64,000 bases of DNA from contig NZ_PTIX01000023.1 of assembly GCF_002934265.1 (NCBI RefSeq), forward strand, positions 1 to 64,000. The letters are read 5' to 3'. Numbering within the stretch: the first letter of the stretch is position 1; every line of letters begins with the position of its first letter. The position numbers were made by a program, and so were the translations under genes. The stretch is from Actinokineospora auranticolor. Lineage in GTDB: Bacteria > Actinomycetota > Actinomycetes > Mycobacteriales > Pseudonocardiaceae. The notes beneath the pieces were generated by a model. It made no database searches, was not told the DNA's origin, and saw nothing but the letters and a program-made list of their open reading frames with translations. This document shows positions 17,725 through 31,943 of this stretch, in pieces.

Positions 17725-18551
17725 TCAGCTCACCGCGGCCGCGAGGTCGTCGCGGACGCGGAGGGCGGCGGTGCGCAGTGCGGCCGGGTCGGGGCCGTGG
17801 CGCAGCACGTCGCGGGAGCTGGTGGGCAGCACGTGCGGCAGCGCGGGGCCGAAGACCCGCGCCAGGTCGGCCGGTCCGGCGCCCTGGGCACCCAGCCCGG
17901 GGGCCAGGATGGGCCCGTTGAGGCCGGAAAGGTCAAGATCCGTACGAGATACCGTAGCGCCCACCACGAGGCCGACGGAGCCCAGTGGGGCCGCGCCCGC
18001 GTTGCGGGAGGCCGCTTGGTCGACCACGGTCTGCGCGACGCTGCGGCCGTCGACGGCGGCCCGCTGCACGGTCGCGCCCTCGGGGTTGGAGGTCAGGGCG
18101 AGGACGAACACGCCCCGGCCGGTGCGCTCGGCCTCGGCCAGCGCCGGGTCCAGCGAGCCGAACCCCAGGTAAGGCGACACGGTGACCGCGTCGGCGGCCA
18201 GCGGGGACCCGTCGGACAGGTACGCCTGCGCGTACGCGGCCATGGTCGAGCCGATGTCGCCGCGCTTGACGTCGAGCAGCACCAGCGCGCCCGCCGACCG
18301 CGCGTCGGCGATGACCCGCTCCAGCACGGCGACGCCCTTCGAGCCGTACGCCTCGAAGAACGCCGACTGCGGCTTGAGCACCGACACGTCCCCGGCCAGC
18401 GCCTCCACGCAGGTCAGCGCGAACCGCTCCAGCCCGCTCGCGTCGCGGGGCAGGCCCCACTGGTCGAGCAGCCCCGGGTGCGGGTCGATGCCCACGCACA
18501 GCGGTCCGCGCGCGCCGACCGCCGCGCTGAGCCGGGCCCCGAAGGACGCGG

Positions 18552-18555
<4 letters not shown>
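17725..18555 (-). CDS. pyrF: orotidine 5'-phosphate decarboxylase (type 2)
   Basis: A 276-aa enzyme for the last step of UMP synthesis (OMP to UMP). The longer type 2 form is typical of actinobacteria. Recognisable parts are [20 protein letters not shown], the catalytic Lys/Asp motif [32 protein letters not shown] and [15 protein letters not shown] (phosphate binding). The GTG start overlaps the carB stop by GTGA, so no pyrD lies between them as it does in Streptomyces. Last gene of the operon. Confidence 0.95.
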
Positions 18556-21866
<3,311 letters not shown>

Positions 21867-22994
21867 CTACTTACCTTCCATCAAGGTCACGAACTGGTCG
21901 AACAGGTTCGCCGCGTCGTGCGGACCGGCGGCGGCCTCCGGGTGGTACTGCACGGAGAAGGCCGGGACCTCCAGCGCCCGCACGCCCTCGACGCAGCCGT
22001 CGTTGGGGCAGTAGTGGCTGACCGTGGCCCGGCCGAACGGGCTGTCGAAGTCCTTGCCGGGCTCGCCCTCGAGGGCGAAGCCGTGGTTCTGCGCGGTGAT
22101 CGCGACCGCGCGGGTGGCCACGTCGATGACCGGGATGTTGATGCCGCGGTGGCCGTAGCGCAGCTTGTAGGTGCCCAGGCCCAGGGCGCGGCCCAGGATC
22201 TGGTTGCCGAAGCAGATGCCGAACAGCGGGATCCGCCGCTCGAGCACGCCCCTGGTGAGCGCGACGGCGTGGTCGGTGGTGGCCGGGTCGCCGGGACCGT
22301 TGGACAGGAACACGCCGTCGGCCTCGACCGCGAGCAGGTCGTCGAGGGAGCTTGTGGCGGGCAGCACGTGCGTCTCGATGCCGCGCGCGGCCAGCATCCG
22401 CGGGGTGTTCGACTTGATGCCCAGGTCCAGCGCGGCGACCCGGAACCGGCGCTCGCCGTCGGCGGGCACCACGTAGGTCTGCTTGGTGCTGACCTCGCTG
22501 GCCAGCTCCGCGCCCAGCATCTGCGGGCTCTCGAGCACGCGCGCGACCATCGCCTCGGGCGTGACCAGGGCGTCGCCGGAGAACACGCCCGCGCGCATGG
22601 CGCCGCGCTCGCGCAGGTGGCGGGTCAACGAGCGGGTGTCGACACCGCTGATGCCGACCACGCCCTGGGCGACCAGCTCGTCGTCGAGGGAGCGGGTGGC
22701 GCGCCAGTTGGAGGGGATCCGGGCGGGGTCGCGCACGACGTAGCCGGAGACCCAGACGCGGGCGGACTCGTCGTCCTCGTCGTTCCAGCCGGTGTTGCCG
22801 ATCTGCGGGGCCGTGGCCACCACGATCTGCCGGTGGTACGAGGGGTCGGTCAGGGTCTCCTGGTAGCCGGTCATGGCCGTGCAGAACACGACCTCGCCGA
22901 AGGTGGCGCCGGTCGCGCCGAACGCCTCGCCGCGGAACACCCTGCCGTCTTCGAGGACCAGCGCGGCGGCCGTCCTGGTTGTTGTCTCACTCAC
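21867..22994 (-). CDS. carA: carbamoyl-phosphate synthase small subunit (glutaminase)
   Basis: A 375-aa protein: N-terminal small-subunit domain (ALVLEDGRVFRGEAFGATG, FCTAMTGYQETLTDPSY) and C-terminal class I glutamine amidotransferase. The nucleophile is the Cys in IPLFGICFGNQILGRALG; the catalytic His-Glu are in SVQYHPEAAAGPHDA. It hydrolyses glutamine and passes ammonia to CarB. The GTG start overlaps the upstream membrane-protein gene by 8 nt, and carB follows directly. Confidence 0.97.
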   Translation of the reverse strand: MSETTTRTAAALVLEDGRVFRGEAFGATGATFGEVVFCTAMTGYQETLTDPSYHRQIVVATAPQIGNTGWNDEDDESARVWVSGYVVRDPARIPSNWRATRSLDDELVAQGVVGISGVDTRSLTRHLRERGAMRAGVFSGDALVTPEAMVARVLESPQMLGAELASEVSTKQTYVVPADGERRFRVAALDLGIKSNTPRMLAARGIETHVLPATSSLDDLLAVEADGVFLSNGPGDPATTDHAVALTRGVLERRIPLFGICFGNQILGRALGLGTYKLRYGHRGINIPVIDVATRAVAITAQNHGFALEGEPGKDFDSPFGRATVSHYCPNDGCVEGVRALEVPAFSVQYHPEAAAGPHDAANLFDQFVTLMEGK

Positions 22995-23532
22995 CGTCGT
23001 GTCCTTCTCCGGTCTGGTTCGAGCAGAGGGCGCGCAGGGCGGGCACCCACCGCTCGTAGTCGTCCTTGTCGTCGGCGCGGAAGCCGGTGTCGAACTCCTG
23101 CTCGCCGACCGCCCAGCGGACCACGAGCAGGCCGTCGCGGCCCATCACCTTCCCGGCGATCCCGGCCTCGGTCCGCGCGGCCCGCACCGACCCGGCGGGG
23201 ATCCACACGGGAGTGGCGCCGGTGCGGTCGAAGAGCAGGCCGTCGGCCAGCAGGTGGGCGGTGGCGTCGGCGCGGAAGCCGACGTCGCCGACCGCGACCC
23301 GGTCCTGCCAGCTCGCGCCGGTCACCGTGCTGGCGTAGACGCCCGTGCTGGGTGGCAGCACGGTCTCCGCGGCCCCCGACCGCACACTGGCCAGGAGGTC
23401 TTCCGGGGCCGTGGGCAGCGCGGGCAGCACCTTCGCCTGGCGGCGGGCACGGTTGCGGTAACCCCACCACATGAGCGCGACCAGCAGCAGGAACACCGCG
23501 ACGAACAGCAGCGTCAGGCTGAGCCGGTTCAC
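22987..23532 (-). CDS. small membrane protein of the pyr operon (PH-like domain)
   Basis: A 181-aa protein with one N-terminal transmembrane segment ([20 protein letters not shown], residues 3-22), then a basic stop-transfer RNRARRQ and a soluble beta-rich domain ([40 protein letters not shown]) resembling bacterial PH-like domains. The same kind of gene sits between pyrC and carA in many actinobacteria; its role is unknown. The GTG overlaps the pyrC stop by GTGA and its end overlaps carA by 8 nt, so co-translation is certain to matter. Confidence 0.8.
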   Translation of the reverse strand: MNRLSLTLLFVAVFLLLVALMWWGYRNRARRQAKVLPALPTAPEDLLASVRSGAAETVLPPSTGVYASTVTGASWQDRVAVGDVGFRADATAHLLADGLLFDRTGATPVWIPAGSVRAARTEAGIAGKVMGRDGLLVVRWAVGEQEFDTGFRADDKDDYERWVPALRALCSNQTGEGHDGE

Positions 23533-24821
23533 GCGGTCGCCTTCCCGTCCCGGGCGGTGACCTCGCCGCGCAGCAGGGTCAGCACCACCGTGCCGGGCAG
23601 GTCCATGCCCTCGTACGGGGTGTTCGCGGCGATGCTGGCCAGTTCGGCGCCGCGCACGGTCCAGCGGCCCGCCGGGTCGACCAGGGTCAGGGTCGCGGGC
23701 TCGCCCACCGCGATGGGGCGGCCCTGGTCGGGCAGCCCACCGATCTCGGCGGGGCGCTCGCTCATCACCCGCGCCACACCGCGCCAGTCCAGCAGCCCGG
23801 GCTCGACCATGGTCGCCACCACGATCGGCAGCGCGGTCTGCAGGCCGAGCATGCCGGGGCGGGCGGCGGACCACTCGCAGTCCTTGTCCTGCGCGGCGTG
23901 CGGGGCGTGGTCGGTGGCCACGCAGTCCAGCGTGCCCGCCGCGAGCGCTTCCCGCAGCGCCTTGGCGTCCGACGCGGTGCGCAGCGGCGGGTTGACCTTG
24001 TTCACCGGGTCGTAAGTGTTGAGCCGCTCGTCGTCGAGCAGCAGGTGGTGCGGGGTGACCTCCGCGGAGACCCGGGTGCCGCGCTCCTTGGCCCAGCGCA
24101 GCACGTCGGCGGTGCCCGCGGTGGAGACGTGGCAGACGTGCAGCCGCGCGCCGACGTGCTTGGCCAGCAGGCAGTCGCGGGCCACGATGGCCTCCTCGGC
24201 GACCGCGGGCCAGCCCGCCAGGCCCAGCCGCGCGGCCAGCTCGCCCTCGTGCGCCTGGGCGCCGACGGTGAGCCGGGGCTCCTCGGCGTGCTGGGCGATG
24301 ACCGCGTCCAGCGCCCGGGTGTACTCCAGGGCCCGGCGCATGACCAGCGGGTCGGCGACGCAGAGGCCGTCGTCGGAGAACACCCGCACGCGCGCGGCGG
24401 AGCGGGCCATGGTGCCGAGTTCGGCGAGTTGCTCGCCCTTGAGGCCGACGGTGACCGCGCCGACCGGGTGCACGTCGACCAGGCCGACCTCGCGACCCCG
24501 GCGCCACACGTGCTCGACGACCACGGCGTTGTCGGCGACCGGGTCGGTGTTGGCCATGGCGAACACGGCCGTGTAGCCGCCGAGCGCGGCGGCCCGGGAC
24601 CCGGTCTCGATGGTCTCGGTGTCCTCGCGGCCCGGCTCGCGCAGGTGCGTGTGCAGGTCGACGAAGCCGGGCAGGGCGACGAGCCCGCCCGCGTCGATGA
24701 CCTCGGCGCCGCCGGTGTCCAGGCCGGTGCCGATCGCGGTGATCACGCCGTCGCGGATCTCGATGTCGACGGGGTCGCCTTCGCCGTAGGGCTTGGCGCC
24801 GCGGATGACGGTCGTGCTCAT
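23529..24821 (-). CDS. pyrC: dihydroorotase
   Basis: A 430-aa class I dihydroorotase (amidohydrolase fold), which closes carbamoyl-aspartate to dihydroorotate. Zinc ligands are visible in [20 protein letters not shown] (HxH), [18 protein letters not shown] and the catalytic Asp in [23 protein letters not shown] and [14 protein letters not shown] are further family signatures. The ATG at 24821 overlaps the pyrB stop by ATGA. Confidence 0.96.
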   Translation of the reverse strand: MSTTVIRGAKPYGEGDPVDIEIRDGVITAIGTGLDTGGAEVIDAGGLVALPGFVDLHTHLREPGREDTETIETGSRAAALGGYTAVFAMANTDPVADNAVVVEHVWRRGREVGLVDVHPVGAVTVGLKGEQLAELGTMARSAARVRVFSDDGLCVADPLVMRRALEYTRALDAVIAQHAEEPRLTVGAQAHEGELAARLGLAGWPAVAEEAIVARDCLLAKHVGARLHVCHVSTAGTADVLRWAKERGTRVSAEVTPHHLLLDDERLNTYDPVNKVNPPLRTASDAKALREALAAGTLDCVATDHAPHAAQDKDCEWSAARPGMLGLQTALPIVVATMVEPGLLDWRGVARVMSERPAEIGGLPDQGRPIAVGEPATLTLVDPAGRWTVRGAELASIAANTPYEGMDLPGTVVLTLLRGEVTARDGKATA

Positions 24822-25768
24822 GCGGCGTCTTCCTCTCCGGCCAGCAGGTGGTACAGGACGGCCATCCGCACGTGCACCCCGTTGGTGACCTGCTCGGTGA
24901 TGGCGGCGCGGGCCGAGTCGGCGACCGCGTGGGAGATCTCCATGCCGCGCAGCATCGGACCGGGGTGCAGGACCACGGCGTGCTCGGGCAGCAGGGACGC
25001 GCGGGCCTCGTTGAGGCCGTAGGCGATGGAGTACTCGCGGGCGGACGGGAAGAACCCGCCGTGCATGCGCTCGGCCTGCACCCGCAGCAGCATCACCGCG
25101 TCCAGGGTGGGCAGCTCGGGGTCGAGGTCGTGCGAGACCACCAGCGAGCCCGCCGCGCCGACCGGCCAGTCGCCGACGGCGGTGGGCAGCAGCGTGGGCG
25201 GGGCGACCAGGACGACCTCGGCGCCGAAGGAGGTGAGCAGGTGCACGTTCGACCGGGCGACGCGGCTGTGCAGCACGTCGCCGACGATCGCGATCCGCCT
25301 GCCCTCGACGCCGCCGAGCCGCTCCCGCAGGGTCGCCATGTCCAGCAGCGCCTGCGTGGGGTGCTCGTGCGTGCCGTCGCCCGCGTTGACCACGCTGGTG
25401 TTGGTGTGCGAGAGCCACGACGCGAGCCGGTGCGCGGCGCCGGAGGCCGGGTGCCGCACGATGACGCAGTCCGCGCCCGCGGCGGCCAGCGTCAGCGCGG
25501 TGTCGCGCAGGGACTCGCCCTTCTTGACCGAGGACCCCTTGGCGGAGACGTTCACCACGTCCGCGCTCATCCACTTGCCCGCGATCTCGAACGAGACCCG
25601 GGTGCGGGTGGAGTCCTCGTAGAACAGGGTGATGACGGTGCGGCCTCGCAGCGTCGGCAGCTTCTTGACCTCGCGGCCCAGCAGCGTCTTCTTCAGGCCC
25701 TCGGCGGTGTCGAGGATGACCCGCGCGGTGTCCGGGTCGAGCCCGTCGGTGCCCAGCAGGTGCTTCAC
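24818..25768 (-). CDS. pyrB: aspartate carbamoyltransferase catalytic subunit
   Basis: A 316-aa enzyme that joins carbamoyl phosphate and aspartate. The carbamoyl-phosphate loop is [36 protein letters not shown] and [14 protein letters not shown] are the aspartate-side motifs (HPTQ, RxQ). No regulatory PyrI partner is present, as expected in actinobacteria. The start overlaps the pyrR stop by ATGA. Control is probably through the PyrR-bound leader. Confidence 0.96.
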   Translation of the reverse strand: MKHLLGTDGLDPDTARVILDTAEGLKKTLLGREVKKLPTLRGRTVITLFYEDSTRTRVSFEIAGKWMSADVVNVSAKGSSVKKGESLRDTALTLAAAGADCVIVRHPASGAAHRLASWLSHTNTSVVNAGDGTHEHPTQALLDMATLRERLGGVEGRRIAIVGDVLHSRVARSNVHLLTSFGAEVVLVAPPTLLPTAVGDWPVGAAGSLVVSHDLDPELPTLDAVMLLRVQAERMHGGFFPSAREYSIAYGLNEARASLLPEHAVVLHPGPMLRGMEISHAVADSARAAITEQVTNGVHVRMAVLYHLLAGEEDAA

Positions 25769-26358
25769 GCGCCCTCCCCCGCCCGGTTCAGCAGGACCGC
25801 GTCGCGGTCGTCGGTCTCGCTCAACAGGACGTGGACCTCCTCGGAGCGCGCGGTGGGCACGTTCTTGCCCACGTAGTCGGCGCGGATGGGCAGTTCGCGG
25901 TGGCCGCGGTCGACCAGCACGGCCAGCTGCACGGCGCGCGGGCGACCGCCCGCGTCGCGCAGGGCGTCGAGCGCGGCGCGGATGGTGCGGCCGGAGAACA
26001 GGACGTCGTCGACGAGGATGACCAGCGCGTTCTCGATGCCGCCGACGGGCAGCTCGGTCTCGCCGAGCGGGCGGGTGGGTTTGCGCCGGAGGTCGTCGCG
26101 GTAGAGCGTCACGTCGAGGGTGCCGACGCCGACCTCCACGCCGCTGAACTCGGCCACGCGGCGGGCGAGGCGGTGGGCCAGCGGGGCTCCCCTGGTCGGG
26201 ATGCCCAGCAACACGACCGGGCCCGCGTCGGACGCGCCGAGCGAGGTCTTCTCGATGACCTGATGGGCCATTCGGGCGATGGTGCGCGCCACGTCACCGG
26301 CGGACAACAGCTCGCGCCGCTCCGCCGGTTCCGGCGCGCCACGATGTCGCGGCGGCAC
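25765..26358 (-). CDS. pyrR: PyrR, pyr operon RNA-binding attenuator / uracil phosphoribosyltransferase
   Basis: A 197-aa protein of the phosphoribosyltransferase fold. [20 protein letters not shown] is the usual N-terminus; [20 protein letters not shown] follows; the PRPP loop is [18 protein letters not shown]. When bound to UMP or UTP, PyrR binds a conserved loop in pyr mRNA. A good match to that loop lies directly upstream of this gene. The GTG at 26358 follows GAAGGAGTCCGAA. First gene of the seven-gene operon. Confidence 0.95.
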   Translation of the reverse strand: MPPRHRGAPEPAERRELLSAGDVARTIARMAHQVIEKTSLGASDAGPVVLLGIPTRGAPLAHRLARRVAEFSGVEVGVGTLDVTLYRDDLRRKPTRPLGETELPVGGIENALVILVDDVLFSGRTIRAALDALRDAGGRPRAVQLAVLVDRGHRELPIRADYVGKNVPTARSEEVHVLLSETDDRDAVLLNRAGEGA

Positions 26359-26364
26359 TTCGGA

Positions 26365-26400
26365 CTCCTTCCCCGCCTCACCGGACGGGTCATTAAAGGT
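26365..26400 (-). promoter_or_regulatory. PyrR-binding RNA loop at the pyrR ribosome-binding site
   Basis: Read on the minus strand, CTTTAATGA is followed by the hairpin CCCG-TCCGGTGAGG-CGGG (26372-26389) and then GAAGGAG, the pyrR Shine-Dalgarno. The segment GTCCGGTGAGGC matches the conserved PyrR-binding loop (AGUCCNGNGAGGCU) known from Bacillus and mycobacterial pyr leaders. Because the stem ends at the Shine-Dalgarno and no terminator lies between loop and gene, PyrR binding would block translation, as reported for Mycobacterium smegmatis. A second hairpin, CGACCCC/GGGGTCG (26407-26428), lies just upstream in the same leader. Confidence 0.8.
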
Positions 26401-26508
26401 GTCTAGCGACCCCTCTGACCTGGGGTCGACCCGACCGTACCAGGCGAGTGGGCGGGGCCAGGCGGGTGGTGTGCGTCGCTTTGCCGGGACCCGTGGGCCG
26501 GACCGGCT

Positions 26509-26550
26509 TGACCTGGTGACAACTCTGGGTAACCATTACTCAGCGTGTTG
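26509..26550 (+). promoter_or_regulatory. bldD promoter with two BldD-like operator boxes
   Basis: TTGACC (26509-26514) and TAACCA (26531-26536) form a -35/-10 pair with a 16-bp spacer. CAACTCTGGGTAAC (26521-26534) and TTACTCAGCGTGTT (26537-26550) each match the Streptomyces BldD box TNACNC(A/T)GNGTNAN at all but one fixed position. The first overlaps the -10 and the second lies just downstream, as expected for autorepression of bldD. The match was judged by eye. Confidence 0.6.
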
Positions 26551-26611
26551 AAGTGAGGATACCCGCGGCAGTCCTTAGCGCCGTCGGGGCGAACGAATGG
26601 AGAACCGCCGC

Positions 26612-27100
26612 ATGGGCGACTACGCCAAGGCGTTGGGGGCCAAGCTCCGCGCCATCCGCCAGCAGCAAGGGCTGTCGCTGCACGGCGTCGAGCAGAAGTC
26701 CGGTGGCCGCTGGAAGGCCGTCGTGGTCGGCTCGTACGAGCGGGGCGACCGGGCCGTGACCGTACAGAAGCTGGCCGAGCTCGCGGACTTCTACGGCGTG
26801 CCGGTGGTGGAACTCCTCCCCGAGGGCCGCGTCCCGTCCGGCGCCGAGCCCGCCACCAAGATCGTCATCAACCTCGAGCGGCTGCAACAGCTGCCCGCCG
26901 AGAAGGTCGGGCCGCTCGCCCGGTACGCCGCCACCATCCAGAGCCAGCGCGGCGACTACAACGGCAAGGTCCTCTCGATCCGCACCGAGGACCTCCGCTC
27001 CCTGGCGATCATCTACGACATGACCCCGGGCGAGCTCACCGAGCAGCTGATCGACTGGGGCGTGCTGCCCCCCGAGGCGCGCCCGTCCAAGGAGGACTAG
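26612..27100 (+). CDS. bldD: BldD, c-di-GMP-responsive developmental regulator
   Basis: A 162-aa protein with an N-terminal XRE-type helix-turn-helix (about 5-70: GAKLRAIRQQQGLSLHGVEQ, WKAVVVGSYERGDRAVTVQK) and a C-terminal domain carrying the c-di-GMP signature RxD-x8-RxxD as R113GD115 and R124TED127. Tetrameric c-di-GMP makes BldD a dimeric repressor of sporulation genes in Streptomyces. GGAG at 26600 serves the ATG at 26612; an ATG five codons upstream is the alternative. It diverges from pyrR, and its promoter holds probable autoregulatory sites. A strong terminator follows. Confidence 0.95.
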   Translation: MGDYAKALGAKLRAIRQQQGLSLHGVEQKSGGRWKAVVVGSYERGDRAVTVQKLAELADFYGVPVVELLPEGRVPSGAEPATKIVINLERLQQLPAEKVGPLARYAATIQSQRGDYNGKVLSIRTEDLRSLAIIYDMTPGELTEQLIDWGVLPPEARPSKED

Positions 27101-27113
27101 GTTCGGCCTCCCG

Positions 27114-27159
27114 ACACCCGACCAGGCAGACGGGGATACTGCCCGGTCGGGTGTTTTTC
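27114..27159 (+). terminator. Rho-independent terminator of bldD
   Basis: ACACCCGACC-A-GGCAG and CTGCC-C-GGTCGGGTGT form a stem of 15 pairs with one internal mismatch and a loop of about 10 nt, followed by TTTTT (27155-27159). It begins 14 bp after the bldD stop. It is one of the few terminators in the window with a real U-tract. Confidence 0.85.
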
Positions 27160-27902
27160 GTACGCCCCCACCACCCCGCACCCCGCAAAACCGGCCCTGA
27201 CCTGCGATTTTCGCGGTTGTCCACATACCGCCGCCGCATCCACACCCCACCACACCCGGGCCCCCCGCACCCCCACCACCGGTAGGCTGGAGCAGGGCCG
27301 ACCCCCCGGGATGGGTGGGGGCTGCGTGGATTCGGGGCGGCTTGCCGGAGCCTGGGGAAGTGGGTTCGGCGGTAGCCGCGGCAGCTTGAACCGGGTGCGC
27401 TGATGGATCTCCATCACCAGCGGATCACCGAACGCCCGGGGAACACCACTGTGCTGCCGCGCCACCCAGTTCGCTGACCTGCGCGGTGGTTCGCACCTGC
27501 TAGCCGGCCGCCGATCGGCCCGGTAGTTATACGACGTCAAACCGCCGCACACGCAGGTCAACGAGGCCGCCGCCGGGCGATACAGCTCGTCGGCGTGGTC
27601 GCGGGGACCGCGTGGATTCGGGGCGGCTTGCCAGAGCCTGGGGAAGTGGTTGGCGCTCACCGCGCGAAGGGTTTCGGGGCGTCGAGGCGCGGCCGGGTCA
27701 GTGAACGGCAGGGTGATGTGCCGGGGGTATCCGGCCCGAGAAATGGGCTGACCCGCCCGGCCTGTGGGGGATCATTGATCCAAGGGGGGTCTTCACAGGT
27801 CGGACGGGGCAGTGGGAAAACCGTAGCGGGGCGGAGGTCCGCGCCGGGTGCGCTGCGGGCCAACACGCCGTCGCTGGATCGGGTGAATCGGCGCCGCGGG
27901 GG
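27160..27902. other. 740-bp gene-poor region between bldD and nusB
   Basis: Contains a duplicated 41-bp segment (27324-27364 and 27610-27650) and one DnaA-box match TTGTCCACA (27217-27225). A minus-strand frame (27660 down past 27300) reads ADELYRPAAASLTCVCGGL and GVPRAFGDPLVMEIHQRTRF between the repeats; I do not recognise it and its codon use is poor, so it may be a gene remnant. The rest looks non-coding. Confidence 0.4.
27324..27650. repeat. two direct copies of a ~41-bp repeat
   Basis: GCGTGGATTCGGGGCGGCTT begins both copies (27324 and 27610). The match continues through GCC(G/A)GAGCCTGGGGAAGTGG with one substitution. The copies lie in the same orientation with starts 286 bp apart. The DNA between them may be the remains of a gene or a small mobile element. 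Confidence 0.6.
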
Positions 27903-28322
27903 CTAGAGGGTGGCGCGGAGGCGGTCGGCGATGCCCGCGATGCGGCCGAGAACGCCGTTGACGAACCGCGGGGAGTCGTCGGTGGAGAGGGATTTGGCCA
28001 GCTGGACGGCCTCGTCGATGGCCACGGCGTCGGGGACGTCGGCGGCCCAGAGGATCTCGTACAGCCCGAGGCGGAGCACGGCCAGGTCCACGGCGGGCAT
28101 GCGGGCCAGGGTCCAGCCCTCGGCGTGTTCGGTGAGCAGTTCGTCGATGCGGGCGCGGTTCGCGCTCACGCCCTCGACCAGGGTCACCGTGTAGTCGTTG
28201 ACCGGGGGGACGTCGGGGGAACCGACCCGGTCGGCCAGGAGCGTGACCGGGTCGGCGCCGCGGACGGCGGCCTCGAAGAGGAGGTCCACCGCCCGCTTGC
28301 GGGCTTTGCTGCGAGCACCCAC
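27903..28322 (-). CDS. nusB: transcription antitermination factor NusB
   Basis: A 139-aa all-helical RNA-binding protein. ARSKARKRAVDLLFEAAVRG is the standard N-terminus, and ARMPAVDLAVLRLGLYEILW and AIDEAVQLAKSLSTDDSPRF the conserved C-terminal half. With NusE it binds boxA in rRNA leaders and promotes antitermination. It starts 1 bp after the efp stop, so efp-nusB form an operon. Confidence 0.95.
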   Translation of the reverse strand: MGARSKARKRAVDLLFEAAVRGADPVTLLADRVGSPDVPPVNDYTVTLVEGVSANRARIDELLTEHAEGWTLARMPAVDLAVLRLGLYEILWAADVPDAVAIDEAVQLAKSLSTDDSPRFVNGVLGRIAGIADRLRATL

Positions 28323-28323
28323 G

Positions 28324-28887
28324 TCAGTTGTTGACCCGGCCGAGGTAGCGACCGTCGCGCGTGTCGACCTTGACCTTCTCGCCGGTGGTGACGAACAGCG
28401 GGACCTGGATCTCCGCGCCGGTCTCGAGCCGCGCGGGCTTGGTGCCGCCGGTGGAGCGGTCGCCCTGCAGGCCGGGGTCGGTGTGCTCGATGATCAGCTC
28501 GACGGAGGTCGGCAGCTCGATGAACAGCGGCACGCCCTCGTGCGAGGAGACCACGGCGGTGCCGTTCTCCAGCAGGAACCGGGACTGCTCGCCCACGGTC
28601 TCGGCGTTGATGCCGATCTGCTCGTAGGACTCGCCGTCCATGAAGTAGAACTCGGCGCCGTCGTTGTAGAGGTAGGTCATCTCGCGGCGGTCGACGGTGG
28701 CCGTCTCGACCTTGACGCCCGCGTTGAACGTCTTGTCGACGACCTTGCCCGTCATCACGTGCTTGAGCTTCGTCCGCACGAAGGCCGGACCCTTGCCGGG
28801 CTTGACGTGCTGGAACTCGACGACGGTCCAGAGCTGGCCCTCGAGGTTGAGCACCAGGCCGTTCTTCAGGTCGTTGGTCGAGGCCAC
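28324..28887 (-). CDS. efp: elongation factor P
   Basis: A 187-aa three-domain beta protein that relieves ribosome stalling at polyproline. The loop VKPGKGPAF carries Lys32, the residue that is modified or left bare in various bacteria; ending [14 protein letters not shown] is typical. The GTG at 28887 follows AGGAGATCCCCCCA. In many actinobacteria pepQ lies between aroQ and efp; here a small membrane-protein gene on the opposite strand occupies that place. Confidence 0.95.
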   Translation of the reverse strand: MASTNDLKNGLVLNLEGQLWTVVEFQHVKPGKGPAFVRTKLKHVMTGKVVDKTFNAGVKVETATVDRREMTYLYNDGAEFYFMDGESYEQIGINAETVGEQSRFLLENGTAVVSSHEGVPLFIELPTSVELIIEHTDPGLQGDRSTGGTKPARLETGAEIQVPLFVTTGEKVKVDTRDGRYLGRVNN

Positions 28888-29086
28888 TGGGGGGATCTCC
28901 TGTTGTCCGGGCGTGGTCGTCCGGCGGACCCGCGCGGGATCCCTCGACGACCATGGGCTGCTTCGTGGGTCGGTGGGAGGCGGGCGTGACGACACCCGGC
29001 CAGACGGCGACCGCTACTCCGGCGGGAAGTGTACCGTCGCCCGGCTTCCGGCCCGGCAACCGGGTTCCGGGGCCTACGCTGGAGTA

Positions 29087-29560
29087 ATGCAGACGTGGCT
29101 GGTGCGCGGCGCGGCGTTGGCGGTGGTGCACGCGGGATCGGCCGTGGCCGTCGCCGCTTTGAAGGCCGCCGACCCGGTCGGGTGGCACGGGCTCGAGGCC
29201 CTGGTGCTGGGCGCCCTGGTCGGTGTCGCGGCGGTGTGGGCCGCGGTCGACGGGTGGCGCGGGGTCGTCGACCGGGGCCGGGCCTGGGTGATCGCGGCCT
29301 TAGTCGCCGGGTGGGGCGCCGCCGTGCTCGGCGTCGTCGGGCGCGCGGTGTTCGTCGACCAGACCGGGGTGAGCGCCCTCGGCCAGGCCCTGACGGGCGG
29401 CGCCGCGTTCACCGCCCTGCTGGTCCTGGTCCCGGCTGGACTGGGCCTCCTCGTCGGCCCCCGCCTGGCCCTGCGCGAACTCCCGGCCGACGACGAAGAC
29501 CCGCCCGCCGCCACCCCCGCGCGGCAGGCGCCGTCCCCGCGCCGCCGCAACGCGGTCTGA
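29087..29560 (+). CDS. four-helix membrane protein (B-4DMT-type)
   Basis: A 157-aa protein with four hydrophobic stretches (about 5-27, 37-55, 67-90, 103-127; for example WVIAALVAGWGAAVLGVVGR), then a hydrophilic proline/arginine-rich tail. It resembles actinobacterial B-4DMT family proteins found near efp, proposed to be small transporters. TACGCT (29075-29080) is a -10-like element ending 6 nt before the ATG, with GGAG in between. Function unknown. Confidence 0.65.
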   Translation: MQTWLVRGAALAVVHAGSAVAVAALKAADPVGWHGLEALVLGALVGVAAVWAAVDGWRGVVDRGRAWVIAALVAGWGAAVLGVVGRAVFVDQTGVSALGQALTGGAAFTALLVLVPAGLGLLVGPRLALRELPADDEDPPAATPARQAPSPRRRNAV

Positions 29561-29846
29561 CACCGGCGCCCACCGTCGAGCGCGGGTCCGCATCACCGAC
29601 CACACCGCAACACGGCCGAACGGGTGAGCCGGGCGCAACACGATCGGGTGAACCGATCCAGAGCCCCTGACCGCCTCGAATCCGGGTGTGCTCACCCTCG
29701 GTGAGCTGGTACCCGGTCGCCAACCGAGGCCGCGCCATGGCCGAGTTCAACCGCCACGCGCGCGGACGTGGACACCGACAACCGAGGTCTGCTTCGACGT
29801 CGGCGCAGGGCTCAGCCGTCGAACCGACGAGCGGCGGGTATCGCGC

Positions 29847-31939
<2,093 letters not shown>

Positions 31940-31943
<4 letters not shown>

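Noticed and set aside
27097-27660. Minus-strand frame downstream of bldD
   Set aside because: It crosses the bldD terminator and both 41-bp repeats, has poor codon use and no recognisable domain. Mentioned only as a possible remnant.
29561-29846. Short frames between the four-helix membrane protein gene and aroQ
   Set aside because: No Shine-Dalgarno, poor codon use, no similarity to known proteins.
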